DNA of 64,000 nucleotides from Cryomorphaceae bacterium (GTDB lineage: Bacteria; Bacteroidota; Bacteroidia; Flavobacteriales; Flavobacteriaceae), in contig JABGTW010000060.1 of assembly GCA_018646865.1 (NCBI GenBank), positions 20,896 through 84,895 on the forward strand, read 5' to 3'. The position numbers and the translations under genes are program-made. This document shows, piece after piece, positions 29,230-39,017 of this stretch. Below the pieces are notes generated by a model that was given only the letters and a program-made list of their open reading frames with translations, searched no databases and was not told the DNA's origin. Numbering within the stretch: position 1 is the stretch's first letter; every line of letters starts with the position of its first letter.

Positions 29230-30438
29230 ATGACTAAAACAATAAACTTAAAGTTAAGTATAATGATGTTCCTTGAGTTCTTTATCTGGGGATGTTGGTT
29301 TGTAACAATGGGTACTTTTTTATCTCAAGCTTTTAGCTCTTCAGGTGGAGATATAGCTCTAGCATATGAGACTCAGTCATGGGGAGCTATAATTGCTCCA
29401 TTTATTATTGGACTGATAGCTGATCGATATTTTGATGCCGAAAAAATTCTTGCACTTATTCATATTTTAGGAGGTGGGCTTTTATTTATGTGTTCTATTG
29501 CTCTAGGTTTTGATAAGTTCTATCCATATATTTTAATTTATATGATTCTTTATATGCCTACTCTAGCATTAGTTAATTCAATTGCATTTAGACAAATGAA
29601 AAATCCATCTAAAGAGTTTCCAAAAATTAGAGTTTGGGGAACTATTGGCTGGATTGTCGCTGGCCTTGTTATTAGTTATGGCGTTGGATGGGAGGCAAGT
29701 CAAACATTGGAATACACATTTTATCTAGCAGCTATAGTGTCTGTTATACTTGGTTTATTTAGTTTTTCTTTACCCAAAACTCCACCACAAGCAACAAATG
29801 AAAGTCCAAGTCTTCGAGAAATTCTGGGTCTTGATGCGTTAAAACTTTTAAAAGATTCTCGATATTTAGTATTCTTCATATCTTCAATTCTAATTTGTAT
29901 TCCTTTAGCATTTTACTATCAAGATGCAAATCTATTTTTAAATGAACTTGGTATGCAAAATGCAGCGGGAGTTATGACTTTAGGTCAAATTTCTGAAGCA
30001 TTATTTATTCTTTTATTGCCTTTATTTTTAAATAAATATGGTATTAAGAAAACTTTGATTGTTGGAATGTTAGCATGGAGTTTAAGATATGTTCTTTTTG
30101 CATTTGGAGATACTGGTTCAAATATTTGGATGTTAATTTTTGGAATTGTTCTTCACGGAATATGCTATGACTTTTTCTTTGTTTCCGGTCAAATTTATAC
30201 TGATTACAAAGCTGGAAAAAAATATAAAAGTGCTGCTCAAGGACTAATCGCACTTGCTACTTATGGTATTGGAATGTTAATTGGTTTTAGACTTGCAGGT
30301 AGAATTACTGACCAATTTGCAATTGATTCAGGGCATGATTGGACTCAAATTTGGACTTATCCAGCGATTTTTGCTGCAGTTGTATTGGTTGTTTTTATTC
30401 TAACTTTTAAAAACGAAAAAATAGAAATTGAAAAATAA
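29230..30438 (+). CDS. MFS permease, NupG/nucleoside:H+ symporter-like
   Basis: LKLSIMMFLEFFIWGCWFVTMGTFLSQ, GLIADRYF, IRVWGTIGWIVAG, YDFFFVSGQIYTD; 12-TM pattern. Confidence 0.85.
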   Translation: MTKTINLKLSIMMFLEFFIWGCWFVTMGTFLSQAFSSSGGDIALAYETQSWGAIIAPFIIGLIADRYFDAEKILALIHILGGGLLFMCSIALGFDKFYPYILIYMILYMPTLALVNSIAFRQMKNPSKEFPKIRVWGTIGWIVAGLVISYGVGWEASQTLEYTFYLAAIVSVILGLFSFSLPKTPPQATNESPSLREILGLDALKLLKDSRYLVFFISSILICIPLAFYYQDANLFLNELGMQNAAGVMTLGQISEALFILLLPLFLNKYGIKKTLIVGMLAWSLRYVLFAFGDTGSNIWMLIFGIVLHGICYDFFFVSGQIYTDYKAGKKYKSAAQGLIALATYGIGMLIGFRLAGRITDQFAIDSGHDWTQIWTYPAIFAAVVLVVFILTFKNEKIEIEK

Positions 30439-31570
30439 AATTAGATTAGGAATTCTTGGAGGGGGTGGAGACTCATTTATTGGGCTTGTTCATAGAATAG
30501 CCTCTTCAATGCATGATAGCTATGAAATTATTGGCGGTGTATTTAATCCTAGCTTTTCAGAAAATTTAAAATTTGCAAAAGAAATAGGTCTTGATGAAAA
30601 TAGAATCTATGAGGATTATGAAAGCATGATAAAAGAAGAATTAAAATTAGATGAAAGTCAAAGAATGCAAGTTGTGTCTATCTTGACTCCTAATTTTCTT
30701 CACTACCCTATGGCAAAGAAACTTTTAGAAAATAATTTTAGTGTCATTTGTGAAAAGCCTATGACAACATCTTTTGAAGAAGCTCAAGATCTGGAAAAAT
30801 TATATAAATCAAAAAATTTAACATTTGCTGTAACCTACACTTACACTGGGTATCCAATGATAAGACAGATGAAAGAAATGATTAATGACGATGTTATAGG
30901 AGAGATTCAGCGTGTTGATCTTCAGTATTATCAAGGATGGATTAATCCTATAATTCATGATAAAACAAAAAGATCTCAAACTTGGAGACTTCAACCGAGT
31001 AAATCCGGAATAAGTTGCTGTATTGGAGATATTGGGACTCATGCTTTTGATATGCTGGAATACGTCACTGGTATGGAAGTGAAAGAACTTTTGTCTGATT
31101 TAAATTATGTCTATGATGATAATCCTCTGGATGTTGATGGTACTATCTTAATCCGATTCTCTGATAAAATTAAAGGTGTTATTAGAGCAAGTCAAATTGC
31201 AACAGGTGAAGAGAATTGTTTTACAGTAGCAATATATGGACGTAAAGGAGGCCTTAAATGGCAACAAGAAAATCCTAATTATCTTCACCACTTAAATGAA
31301 AATGGACCTCTTAAAGTTTTAAAACCTGGTCACGATTATAACTCTGATTTTGCAAAAATTTCTTCAAAGCTTCCACCTGGTCATCCTGAGGGGGTTTTTG
31401 ATTCAATGGCAAATATTTATTATGGTGTAGCAAGAGAAATTAGAGGTGAAAAAGAATTTACAGGAGAATATCCTACTTTAAACGATGGATTAAGAGGAAT
31501 GCTTTTTATTGAGAAAGCTGTTGAATCTCACAATAATGGAAATACCTGGGTCAAATTAAAAAGAGATTAA
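30428..31570 (+). CDS. Gfo/Idh/MocA-family oxidoreductase
   Basis: IRLGILGGGGDSFIGLVHR Rossmann start, VVSILTPNFLHYPMAKKLLENNFSVICEKPMTTSFEEA; TTG start at 30428 overlapping the permease gene. Confidence 0.92.
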   Translation: MKNKIRLGILGGGGDSFIGLVHRIASSMHDSYEIIGGVFNPSFSENLKFAKEIGLDENRIYEDYESMIKEELKLDESQRMQVVSILTPNFLHYPMAKKLLENNFSVICEKPMTTSFEEAQDLEKLYKSKNLTFAVTYTYTGYPMIRQMKEMINDDVIGEIQRVDLQYYQGWINPIIHDKTKRSQTWRLQPSKSGISCCIGDIGTHAFDMLEYVTGMEVKELLSDLNYVYDDNPLDVDGTILIRFSDKIKGVIRASQIATGEENCFTVAIYGRKGGLKWQQENPNYLHHLNENGPLKVLKPGHDYNSDFAKISSKLPPGHPEGVFDSMANIYYGVAREIRGEKEFTGEYPTLNDGLRGMLFIEKAVESHNNGNTWVKLKRD

Positions 31571-31571
31571 C

Positions 31572-32624
31572 ATGAAAACAATAAAAGGACCAGCAGTCTT
31601 TCTAGCTCAGTTTGTAGATAAATCTGCACCATTTAATTCTTTAGATGGAATGTGTAAATGGGCTTCAGGACTTGGTTACAAAGGTATTCAAATTCCAACT
31701 TGGGAAAGTTCACTTATTGATTTAGATAAAGCATTTGAAAGTCAAGACTACTGCGATGAACTACTGGGAAAAGTAAAATCTTATGGACTTGAGATAACAG
31801 AATTATCAACTCATCTTCAAGGTCAGTTAGTTGCAGTTTCCCCAGCATATGACTTAATGTTTGATAATTTTGCGCCAGATAATTTAAAGAAGAATCCAAA
31901 GGAAAGAACAAAATGGGCTATTGAAACAGTTAAAAAAGCAGCAATTGCCAGTAAAAGGTTGGGGCTGAAGACTCATGCAACTTTTTCAGGAGCATTATTA
32001 TGGCACACGTGGCATCCATGGCCGCAAGCACCTAAAGGTCTTGTTGAAATGGGTTTTAAGGAATTAGCTAAAAGGTGGACTCCAATCCTAAATGTATTTG
32101 ACGAAAATGGAGTTGATGTTTGTTATGAGATACATCCAGGTGAAGATCTTCATGATGGAGTTACTTTTGAAAGGTTTCTAAAAGCCACTAACAATCATAA
32201 AAGAGTAAACATATTATATGACCCTAGTCACTTTATTCTTCAACAGCTTGATTATATATCATATATAGATCACTATCATGAATTTATAAAGTCATTTCAT
32301 GTCAAAGATGCAGAGTTCAATCCAAATGGGAAAAAAGGAGTTTATGGAGGTTATTTAGATTGGTCTGAAAGAGCTGGAAGATATAGATCACTTGGTGATG
32401 GTCAAATTGATTTTAAAACTATCTTTTCAAAACTTACTCAATATGGTTGTGATGTATGGGCAGTAATGGAATGGGAGTGTTGTATAAAAAGTCCTGAACA
32501 AGGAGCAACTGAAGGTGCAAAATTTATTAAAGATTTGATAATTAATTGCACTGACAAAAAATTTGATGATTTTGCAGGGGGAAATACTAATGAAGAAGAT
32601 CTTAGGAATATTTTAAATATATAA
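31572..32624 (+). CDS. Sugar phosphate isomerase/epimerase-like TIM-barrel protein (no signal peptide)
   Basis: LGYKGIQIPTWESSLIDL, GLEITELSTHLQGQLVAVSPAYD, DVCYEIHPGEDLHDG, NILYDPSHFILQQLDY, FHVKDAEFN, GDGQIDFKTIF, WAVMEWECC. Confidence 0.9.
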   Translation: MKTIKGPAVFLAQFVDKSAPFNSLDGMCKWASGLGYKGIQIPTWESSLIDLDKAFESQDYCDELLGKVKSYGLEITELSTHLQGQLVAVSPAYDLMFDNFAPDNLKKNPKERTKWAIETVKKAAIASKRLGLKTHATFSGALLWHTWHPWPQAPKGLVEMGFKELAKRWTPILNVFDENGVDVCYEIHPGEDLHDGVTFERFLKATNNHKRVNILYDPSHFILQQLDYISYIDHYHEFIKSFHVKDAEFNPNGKKGVYGGYLDWSERAGRYRSLGDGQIDFKTIFSKLTQYGCDVWAVMEWECCIKSPEQGATEGAKFIKDLIINCTDKKFDDFAGGNTNEEDLRNILNI

Positions 32625-32626
32625 TT

Positions 32627-33358
32627 ATGAGAAAATTTATTTATATAATCACATTAATTCTTTTTACTGTTGTTTCAGTTCAATCTCAGCAGGATGAATG
32701 GACTTATCTTTTTGATGGAAAAACATTAAATGGTTGGCATGAATATAATGGAACTGATGTGGGGGATGCATGGTCAGTTCAAAACGGAGAACTTGTCTTG
32801 GCTTCAAAAAATGATAATCTAAGTAGAGGAAATGATATAGTAACAGATAAGATGTTTACAGATTTCGAATTATCACTTGAGTGGAATATTTCAAAAGGTG
32901 GAAACAGTGGAGTCTTTTTCAAGGTTGTTGAAATTCCTGAGGTAAATCAACCATATAAAACCGGACCAGAAATTCAAGTCTTAGATAATGATAATTTTTC
33001 TGCGAACAGATATCATAAAGCCCCTGCTTTATATGATCTAAAGCCAATTGGGAAAATAAAATATAATAAACATGGTGAATGGAATCATCTTCTTCTAATA
33101 GTTGATCATAAAAATAATATTGCTTCAATTACTTTTAACGGTGAGAAAGTGTATTCATTTCCCCTGTATGGTGAAGAATGGGAAAAAATGGTTTCAAGAT
33201 CAAAGTTTAGTAGTGATAGTTATTATGAAAACTTAAGGCCTGATCACCCATTTTTTATTTATGCTCCATTTTTTGGTAAATTTAAAACTGGAAGTATTGG
33301 GCTTCAGGATCACGGTGCAACAGTAAGATATAGAAATATTAAAATCAAAAAAATATAG
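32627..33358 (+). CDS. DUF1080 (3-keto-disaccharide hydrolase-type) protein, predicted secreted (SPase I)
   Basis: Signal peptide; WTYLFDGKTLNGWHEYNG, FELSLEWNISKGGNSGVFFKV, TGPEIQVLDN, IGLQDHGATVRYRNIKIK. Confidence 0.9.
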   Translation: MRKFIYIITLILFTVVSVQSQQDEWTYLFDGKTLNGWHEYNGTDVGDAWSVQNGELVLASKNDNLSRGNDIVTDKMFTDFELSLEWNISKGGNSGVFFKVVEIPEVNQPYKTGPEIQVLDNDNFSANRYHKAPALYDLKPIGKIKYNKHGEWNHLLLIVDHKNNIASITFNGEKVYSFPLYGEEWEKMVSRSKFSSDSYYENLRPDHPFFIYAPFFGKFKTGSIGLQDHGATVRYRNIKIKKI

Positions 33359-33375
33359 TTTCAAATATTACTATA

Positions 33376-34083
33376 ATGAAAAAAATAATTTATTCTATAA
33401 TCCTAATTCAATTAATAAGCTGTAATAACACATCAGATTCTGAATGGGAGTACATTTTTGATGGGGAAACTTTTAATGGTTGGCATGTCTATAATGCTGA
33501 ATCAATTGGAAGTGAATGGTCAATTAATAATGGTGAGTTAATATTTACAAACAACGAAGAATATGGACAAGATCTAGTAACAGATAAAGAGTATACTAAT
33601 TTTAAACTTTCACTTGAATGGAATATTTCAAGAAATGGAAATAGTGGAATATTATATGGGGTTAAAGAACTTCCTGAGTTCGATGCACCATTTAAAACTG
33701 GACCTGAAGTTCAAATTTTGGATAATGAAAATTATTATACCTCAACAGATCTGCACAAAGCTCCCTCACTCTTTGATCTAGTTAGTTCAGATAACAAAAA
33801 CTTAGAAGTAAAAACTCATGGGAATTGGAATCATGTTTTAATAAAAATTGATCATTCTAATAATCTTGGAACAATAAAAATCAATGGTGAGATAGCATAT
33901 ACGTATCCTTTATCAGGTAACGAATGGGATGAATTAGTGTCTAAATCTAAATTTAACCCTGAAACTACAAGACCCGATGCTACATATGCTCCAACATTTG
34001 GAACTTATAAAACTGGCAATATTTCACTTCAAGATCATGGAAATAATGTTAAATTTAGAAATATTAAAATCAGAGAATTTTAA
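33376..34083 (+). CDS. DUF1080 (3-keto-disaccharide hydrolase-type) protein, predicted lipoprotein; tandem paralogue
   Basis: Lipobox QLISCNN; WEYIFDGETFNGWHVYN, FKLSLEWNISRNGNSGILYGV, TGPEVQILDN, ISLQDHGNNVKFRNIKIRE. Confidence 0.9.
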   Translation: MKKIIYSIILIQLISCNNTSDSEWEYIFDGETFNGWHVYNAESIGSEWSINNGELIFTNNEEYGQDLVTDKEYTNFKLSLEWNISRNGNSGILYGVKELPEFDAPFKTGPEVQILDNENYYTSTDLHKAPSLFDLVSSDNKNLEVKTHGNWNHVLIKIDHSNNLGTIKINGEIAYTYPLSGNEWDELVSKSKFNPETTRPDATYAPTFGTYKTGNISLQDHGNNVKFRNIKIREF

Positions 34084-34092
34084 ATATTTATT

Positions 34093-34947
34093 ATGATTTT
34101 TTCAATGACAGGTTTTGGAAGACAAGAGCTGGATGTAAATGATAAAAAAATTATCATTGAAATTCAAAGTCTCAATTCAAAGTCTCTTGATGTAAATTTT
34201 AGAGTTAATGACTCATTTTATTTTATCACAGAATATGTAAGAAAATCTATAAAAGACAGACTTATAAAGGGTAAGATTGACGTTACTATAGATATAGTTG
34301 ATTTAAACGAGGACTATCAAATTCCATTTAACAAAAAAAGAATCAAATCATATGTTGAAGAACTTAAGAAAGATTTTAAAATTGATGAAACTCAAATTAT
34401 TTCTAATCTACTAAGTGATAATAAATTTATTAGTCCCAAAATCTCTTACACTAAGGCTGAAAAACAAAAAATTAAAAATCTTCTAGATAACGTTATTCAT
34501 GAACTAATAGAATATAGAAGGATTGAGGGTGTGACTATAACTAAAGATTTAAAAAAGAGTATTTCCACAATTGAGACTAATTTAAAAAAGGTAGTTACTC
34601 TTGAATCAACTAGAATTAAGGATAAAAAAAATAAGTTTAAATCCTATTTTAATGAGATTGAGGGGGATTATGATAAGTCTAGATTAGAGCAGGAAATTAT
34701 CTACTATATTGAAAAGATAGATATAAATGAAGAACTTATAAGATTAAAGCATCATTTAAATTTTTTCACTTCAGAAATGAAGAAAAAAGATATCAGGGGA
34801 AAGAAACTGTCATTTATTTCTCAAGAAATAGGAAGAGAAATAAATACTATTGGATCAAAAGCAAATAATTTTAAAATCCAAAGTATGGTGGTTAATATGA
34901 AAGAAGAAGTTGAAAAGATTAAAGAAAATATTTTTAATATACTATGA
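34093..34947 (+). CDS. YicC family protein
   Basis: MIFSMTGFGRQE start, RLKHHLNFF, KKLSFISQEIGREINTIGSKANN. Confidence 0.92.
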   Translation: MIFSMTGFGRQELDVNDKKIIIEIQSLNSKSLDVNFRVNDSFYFITEYVRKSIKDRLIKGKIDVTIDIVDLNEDYQIPFNKKRIKSYVEELKKDFKIDETQIISNLLSDNKFISPKISYTKAEKQKIKNLLDNVIHELIEYRRIEGVTITKDLKKSISTIETNLKKVVTLESTRIKDKKNKFKSYFNEIEGDYDKSRLEQEIIYYIEKIDINEELIRLKHHLNFFTSEMKKKDIRGKKLSFISQEIGREINTIGSKANNFKIQSMVVNMKEEVEKIKENIFNIL

Positions 34948-35519
34948 TAACCAGTAAAAAACTTATTGTTTTTTCAGCACCTTCTGGAGCGGGTAAGACA
35001 ACTTTAGTTAAATATTTGCTTTCTATGTTCAATAAAATAGAATTTTCTATTTCTGCTACATCCAGAAAACCAAGAGGTAAAGAAAAAGATGGTGTAGACT
35101 ATTATTTTTTAACTGATTTAGAGTTCAAAGAAAGGATTAATAAGAAAAAATTTGTTGAGTATGAAGAGGTTTATGGTGGATATTTTTATGGTACACTTAA
35201 ATCAGAATTAAAAAGAATTTGGGAAGACAATAAAATTGTAATTTTTGATATAGATGTAGTTGGAGGATTTAACATAAAGGAAATGTTCCCTAAAGAAACT
35301 CTTTCAGTTTTTGTTATGCCGCCTAGTCTTGAGATATTAGAAAAAAGATTAATTGACAGGGGTGATATTTCAAATGATGAAATTGAGACTAGAATAAAAA
35401 AAGCAGAAAATGAGTTAGATTTTGCTTCAAAATTTGATAATATTATAATTAATAGTGATCTTAACGAATCAAAAAAAATTGCGTTTTCATTAATCAAAGA
35501 ATTTATAGAAAATGAGTAA
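34944..35519 (+). CDS. gmk: Guanylate kinase
   Basis: VFSAPSGAGKTTLVKYLL, SATSRKPRGKEKDGVDYYFL, DIDVVGGFNIK. Confidence 0.96.
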   Translation: MITSKKLIVFSAPSGAGKTTLVKYLLSMFNKIEFSISATSRKPRGKEKDGVDYYFLTDLEFKERINKKKFVEYEEVYGGYFYGTLKSELKRIWEDNKIVIFDIDVVGGFNIKEMFPKETLSVFVMPPSLEILEKRLIDRGDISNDEIETRIKKAENELDFASKFDNIIINSDLNESKKIAFSLIKEFIENE

Positions 35520-36084
35520 TGTTGGTTTGTATTTAGGCACTTTCAATCCTATCCATAATGGCCATGTTACTTTAGCTGAATATTTTTCGAAATTACCAGA
35601 ATTAGATGAAGTATTAGTAGTTATAAGTCCTCAGAGTCCTTTGAAAAAGGAAGAAGGATTAGTCAATGACTATGAAAGACTTGAGATGGCTGAAATAGTT
35701 TTTAAAAAGTTTAATAATGTTCGTGTTTCTGACATTGAATTTAAGATGTCAAAGCCAAATTTTACAATTGATACTTTGAAGGAATTTAAAAAAAGACATA
35801 AATACAATAAATTAATTTTATTGATTGGTGAGGATAATCTAGTTGGGTTTAATAAGTGGAAGGATTATAAGAAAATTATTGAGATTGCCGAAGTTTATGT
35901 ATATCCAAGAGATACAAACCAAAAGATCCCCGATGAAATTCTATCTAATAACAATATTAAATTAGTTGACGCTCCTAAAATAAAAATTTCAAGTAGTCAT
36001 ATAAGAGAGCTAATCCAGTCTAATAAAAGAATTGATAGTTTAGTTCCAAAAGAGGTTTTAGGTTTTTTTAAATCTATCACTTAA
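35512..36084 (+). CDS. nadD: Nicotinate-nucleotide adenylyltransferase
   Basis: VGLYLGTFNPIHNGHVTLAEYF, SPQSPLKK, LLIGEDNLVGFNKWKDYKKI, ISSSHIRELI. Confidence 0.95.
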   Translation: MSNVGLYLGTFNPIHNGHVTLAEYFSKLPELDEVLVVISPQSPLKKEEGLVNDYERLEMAEIVFKKFNNVRVSDIEFKMSKPNFTIDTLKEFKKRHKYNKLILLIGEDNLVGFNKWKDYKKIIEIAEVYVYPRDTNQKIPDEILSNNNIKLVDAPKIKISSSHIRELIQSNKRIDSLVPKEVLGFFKSIT

Positions 36085-37369
36085 TTCCTGTAATTATATC
36101 AAATAGTTTATTAGTCAAACTTTCTCTTGAAAGAGAATCAATATTTGGAAGAGTTTGCTTCTTGTACCTACCCTCTATCCAATCATTATATTCACTTCTT
36201 ATAAAGTCAACAACTTGATTAATGCTATTAGAATTTGCATTAAATGATTTTGGAGATAATTTTAATACATTTTCTGACTCTTTAGCTGAATTTGAAAAAT
36301 TAATAATTGGTGAACCTGATGCTAAATACTCTATAAGTTTCCCTGAAACCATATCTGTTTCCTCTGTTTCCTTATAATTAAAATTAATTAATAAATGGGA
36401 TGACTTAATAATACTGATTGCAATATCGTGATCAACATATCCATTGTTTATCAATTCAATTTCATTAGAATAAATTTTAATAATCTTATTATCAATTCTT
36501 CCAGCTAAACTAAAAATTAGGTTTAAATTTTTTTTCTTTGCACTAAGTATTTTTAGAACTTCATGAAAAACTTCATAATTATGATTTTGTGAAAGAACTC
36601 CAGTAAAAACAATATTGAATTTATTTGGTTTTTTTTCTTCAATTTTATCATAATTTAATTTATCATATCCGTTATAAATCTTATGGATTTTATTTGGATT
36701 TGAAATCTTACTACTAAGAATTTTATGATATCTATCTCCTACAGTTGTTATAATAGCATCCGAATTTTCAAGGACTTTAGATTCAAGTTGATAATTTAAT
36801 TTTTTGGAAAAAGTAAAACTAAACTTACTTTTTAAATAAAAAAGTTCAGACCAGGGATCTCTAAGATCTACAATCCATTTTAACTTATACTTATTATAAA
36901 TTTTCTGACCAATTAAGTGAGAAGAGTGAGGGGGGCCGGTCGTAATTACATAATCAATTTTATTATTATTGATAATTTTTTTTGCTTTTTTAAAAGCAAA
37001 ATAATTCCAGCCTATTCTTGAATCTGGTATAAAAAAGTTAAATCTTATAAAAGATGAAAGTTTATCAAAAATTGATTTATGAGGAATATAAGATTGTGGA
37101 ATACTTTTAGTTCTATCGCCTGATTTAATTAAAGAATATAAGCTAAGAATTTCAAAACTATATGTTTTGTGAGTTTCAATATCTTCAATTTGACTTAAAA
37201 GTGATGAATCCTTTAAATTGTATGAAGCATATTTTGGGTCTACAGTTAAAACAATTGGGTTACAGTTTAGTTTTTTTAAATACTTAGCAAAATACATCCA
37301 TCTTTGAACACCTGAACCACCAGATGGTGGCCAATAATATGAAATAATTAGTATGTTTAACTTTTTCAA
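36077..37369 (-). CDS. Glycosyltransferase, GT4-like
   Basis: ILIISYYWPPSGGSGVQRWMYFAKYL start, WIVDLRDPWSE, KLIEYLASGSPIINF. Confidence 0.85.
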   Translation of the reverse strand: MKKLNILIISYYWPPSGGSGVQRWMYFAKYLKKLNCNPIVLTVDPKYASYNLKDSSLLSQIEDIETHKTYSFEILSLYSLIKSGDRTKSIPQSYIPHKSIFDKLSSFIRFNFFIPDSRIGWNYFAFKKAKKIINNNKIDYVITTGPPHSSHLIGQKIYNKYKLKWIVDLRDPWSELFYLKSKFSFTFSKKLNYQLESKVLENSDAIITTVGDRYHKILSSKISNPNKIHKIYNGYDKLNYDKIEEKKPNKFNIVFTGVLSQNHNYEVFHEVLKILSAKKKNLNLIFSLAGRIDNKIIKIYSNEIELINNGYVDHDIAISIIKSSHLLINFNYKETEETDMVSGKLIEYLASGSPIINFSNSAKESENVLKLSPKSFNANSNSINQVVDFIRSEYNDWIEGRYKKQTLPNIDSLSRESLTNKLFDIITGIK

Positions 37370-37370
37370 A

Positions 37371-38246
37371 CTAATTTAAATTTAGTTGAACTCCTACGCC
37401 AAACACTTCCCTTACTTGTAATCTAGAAATAGCATTATCGTCATAAATTAGTTGAAATATTAATTGAGTTGAAAGAAGTTGGTTAACATCAATTTCTATT
37501 TGTGCTAGATAGTCAAGATCAATATTTGATGTCTCTTCTATATAATTGGAAAATAATTTCAAGTCTTGCTTATAATTTACATTTTCAAGCAGGGTTCCTT
37601 CAGAGTGAAATGTTAAGTTAGCACCAAGCTCATATCTAGAAGATTTATTTTGGGAAACACCAAAGTATGAATCATTATCAGGTAAACTAGATGTAAACTT
37701 TTTATTTACTAGAATTAACCTTGTTGCAATGGGAGAATAGTTTACCCAAATTTTTTCATCTTTCTTCCATAAAAATCCTGAACCTAGTTGAAAATATGCT
37801 GGAGAAAGAAGTTTAGTTGTTAGTTCTCTAATTTCATTATTGTTAGAATCTTTTTTGTATTTATATCCATTTCCAATTTGTGAGGTGAAGTTAAAAAAAG
37901 CAGAGAAAGATAAATTTCTTGTAAATTCTTTACCAACAATTGACTGAATTAAAATTCTATCATCAATCTTTCTTGCAAAGGGAGCATTCTTATATTTAGC
38001 CAAACCAAATGCTGATTCAACATTAGTCAACCAGTCCCAACCCTTTTCTTTAAACTCCCATTCATAATCAAATTTTATAGTTCCTGAAAAGTTATTAGTA
38101 CCTCCTCCAACCCAATCACTAAATCCTGTTTGATTAAGTAAAACCGCAATATTTCCTCTAGAAGTCCAAAGAGAATCTTTTTCAACTATTTCCTGAGAAT
38201 AGAGGTTTATCGAAGACATAAGAATAAGAATAAAATATCTCATCAA
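37371..38246 (-). CDS. DUF3078-type outer-membrane-like protein
   Basis: Signal peptide, NIAVLLNQTGFSDWVGGGTNNFSGTIKFDYEWEFKEKGWDW. Confidence 0.75.
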   Translation of the reverse strand: MMRYFILILMSSINLYSQEIVEKDSLWTSRGNIAVLLNQTGFSDWVGGGTNNFSGTIKFDYEWEFKEKGWDWLTNVESAFGLAKYKNAPFARKIDDRILIQSIVGKEFTRNLSFSAFFNFTSQIGNGYKYKKDSNNNEIRELTTKLLSPAYFQLGSGFLWKKDEKIWVNYSPIATRLILVNKKFTSSLPDNDSYFGVSQNKSSRYELGANLTFHSEGTLLENVNYKQDLKLFSNYIEETSNIDLDYLAQIEIDVNQLLSTQLIFQLIYDDNAISRLQVREVFGVGVQLNLN

Positions 38247-38250
38247 CTGA

Positions 38251-38574
38251 TTACAAAAATCCTAATTCTAGTTTAGCTTCTTCACTCATAAGATCTTTGG
38301 TCCAAGGTGGATCAAATGTAATCTCAACTTCAGCAGTTTTTACCTCGTCTATTGATTTAATTTTTTCTTCTACTTCTTGAGGAAGTGTCTCAGCAACAGG
38401 GCAATTAGGTGTTGTAAGGGTCATTAATATTTTTACTTCATTATCCTCATTCACAAAAACATCATAAATCAATCCTAATTCATAGATGTCTACAGGAATT
38501 TCAGGATCAAAAATTGATTTCAATTCCTTAACAATTTTTTCTCCTAGATCTTCCGTATTATTATTATTTGTCAT
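38251..38574 (-). CDS. SUF-system DUF59/MIP18 protein (SufT-like)
   Basis: LKSIFDPEIPVDIYELGLIYDV, MTLTTPNCPVAETLPQEVE, VEITFDPPWTKDLMSEEAKLELGFL. Confidence 0.93.
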   Translation of the reverse strand: MTNNNNTEDLGEKIVKELKSIFDPEIPVDIYELGLIYDVFVNEDNEVKILMTLTTPNCPVAETLPQEVEEKIKSIDEVKTAEVEITFDPPWTKDLMSEEAKLELGFL

Positions 38575-38578
38575 TTTT

Positions 38579-39001
38579 TTACTTTTTTACTTGGTATGCT
38601 AAAGCATAAATTTTTATTTGTTTTATCATTGAAAGTAATCCATTAGCTCTTGTCTGAGATAAGTGACTATTTAATCCGATTTTTTCTATAAAATCAATAT
38701 TAGCATCTAAAATATCTTTTGGTTTATGTCCTGAAAAAACTCTTATCAAAAGAGATATTATGCCTTTTGAAATTATTGCATCACTATCAGCATCAAATAT
38801 AACTATGTTATCATTAAAAGATGAATTAAGCCATACCTTACTTTGACAACCCTTAATAAGATTTGAATCAATTTTATTGTATTGGTCAAATTCGGGGAGA
38901 TTTTTACCTAAATCTATTAAATATTGATATTTTTCTGACCAATCTTGAAAGAAATTGAATTCATCAATTATTTGATCTTGTTTTTGCTGAATACTTTCCA
39001 C
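38579..39001 (-). CDS. sufE: Cysteine desulfuration protein SufE
   Basis: DWSEKYQYLIDLGKNLPEFD, NLIKGCQSKVWL. Confidence 0.93.
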   Translation of the reverse strand: MESIQQKQDQIIDEFNFFQDWSEKYQYLIDLGKNLPEFDQYNKIDSNLIKGCQSKVWLNSSFNDNIVIFDADSDAIISKGIISLLIRVFSGHKPKDILDANIDFIEKIGLNSHLSQTRANGLLSMIKQIKIYALAYQVKK

Positions 39002-39017
39002 ACTTAAAATTAATCAA

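Noticed and set aside
35186-35497. 103-aa minus-strand ORF
   Set aside because: Antisense to gmk; no motifs
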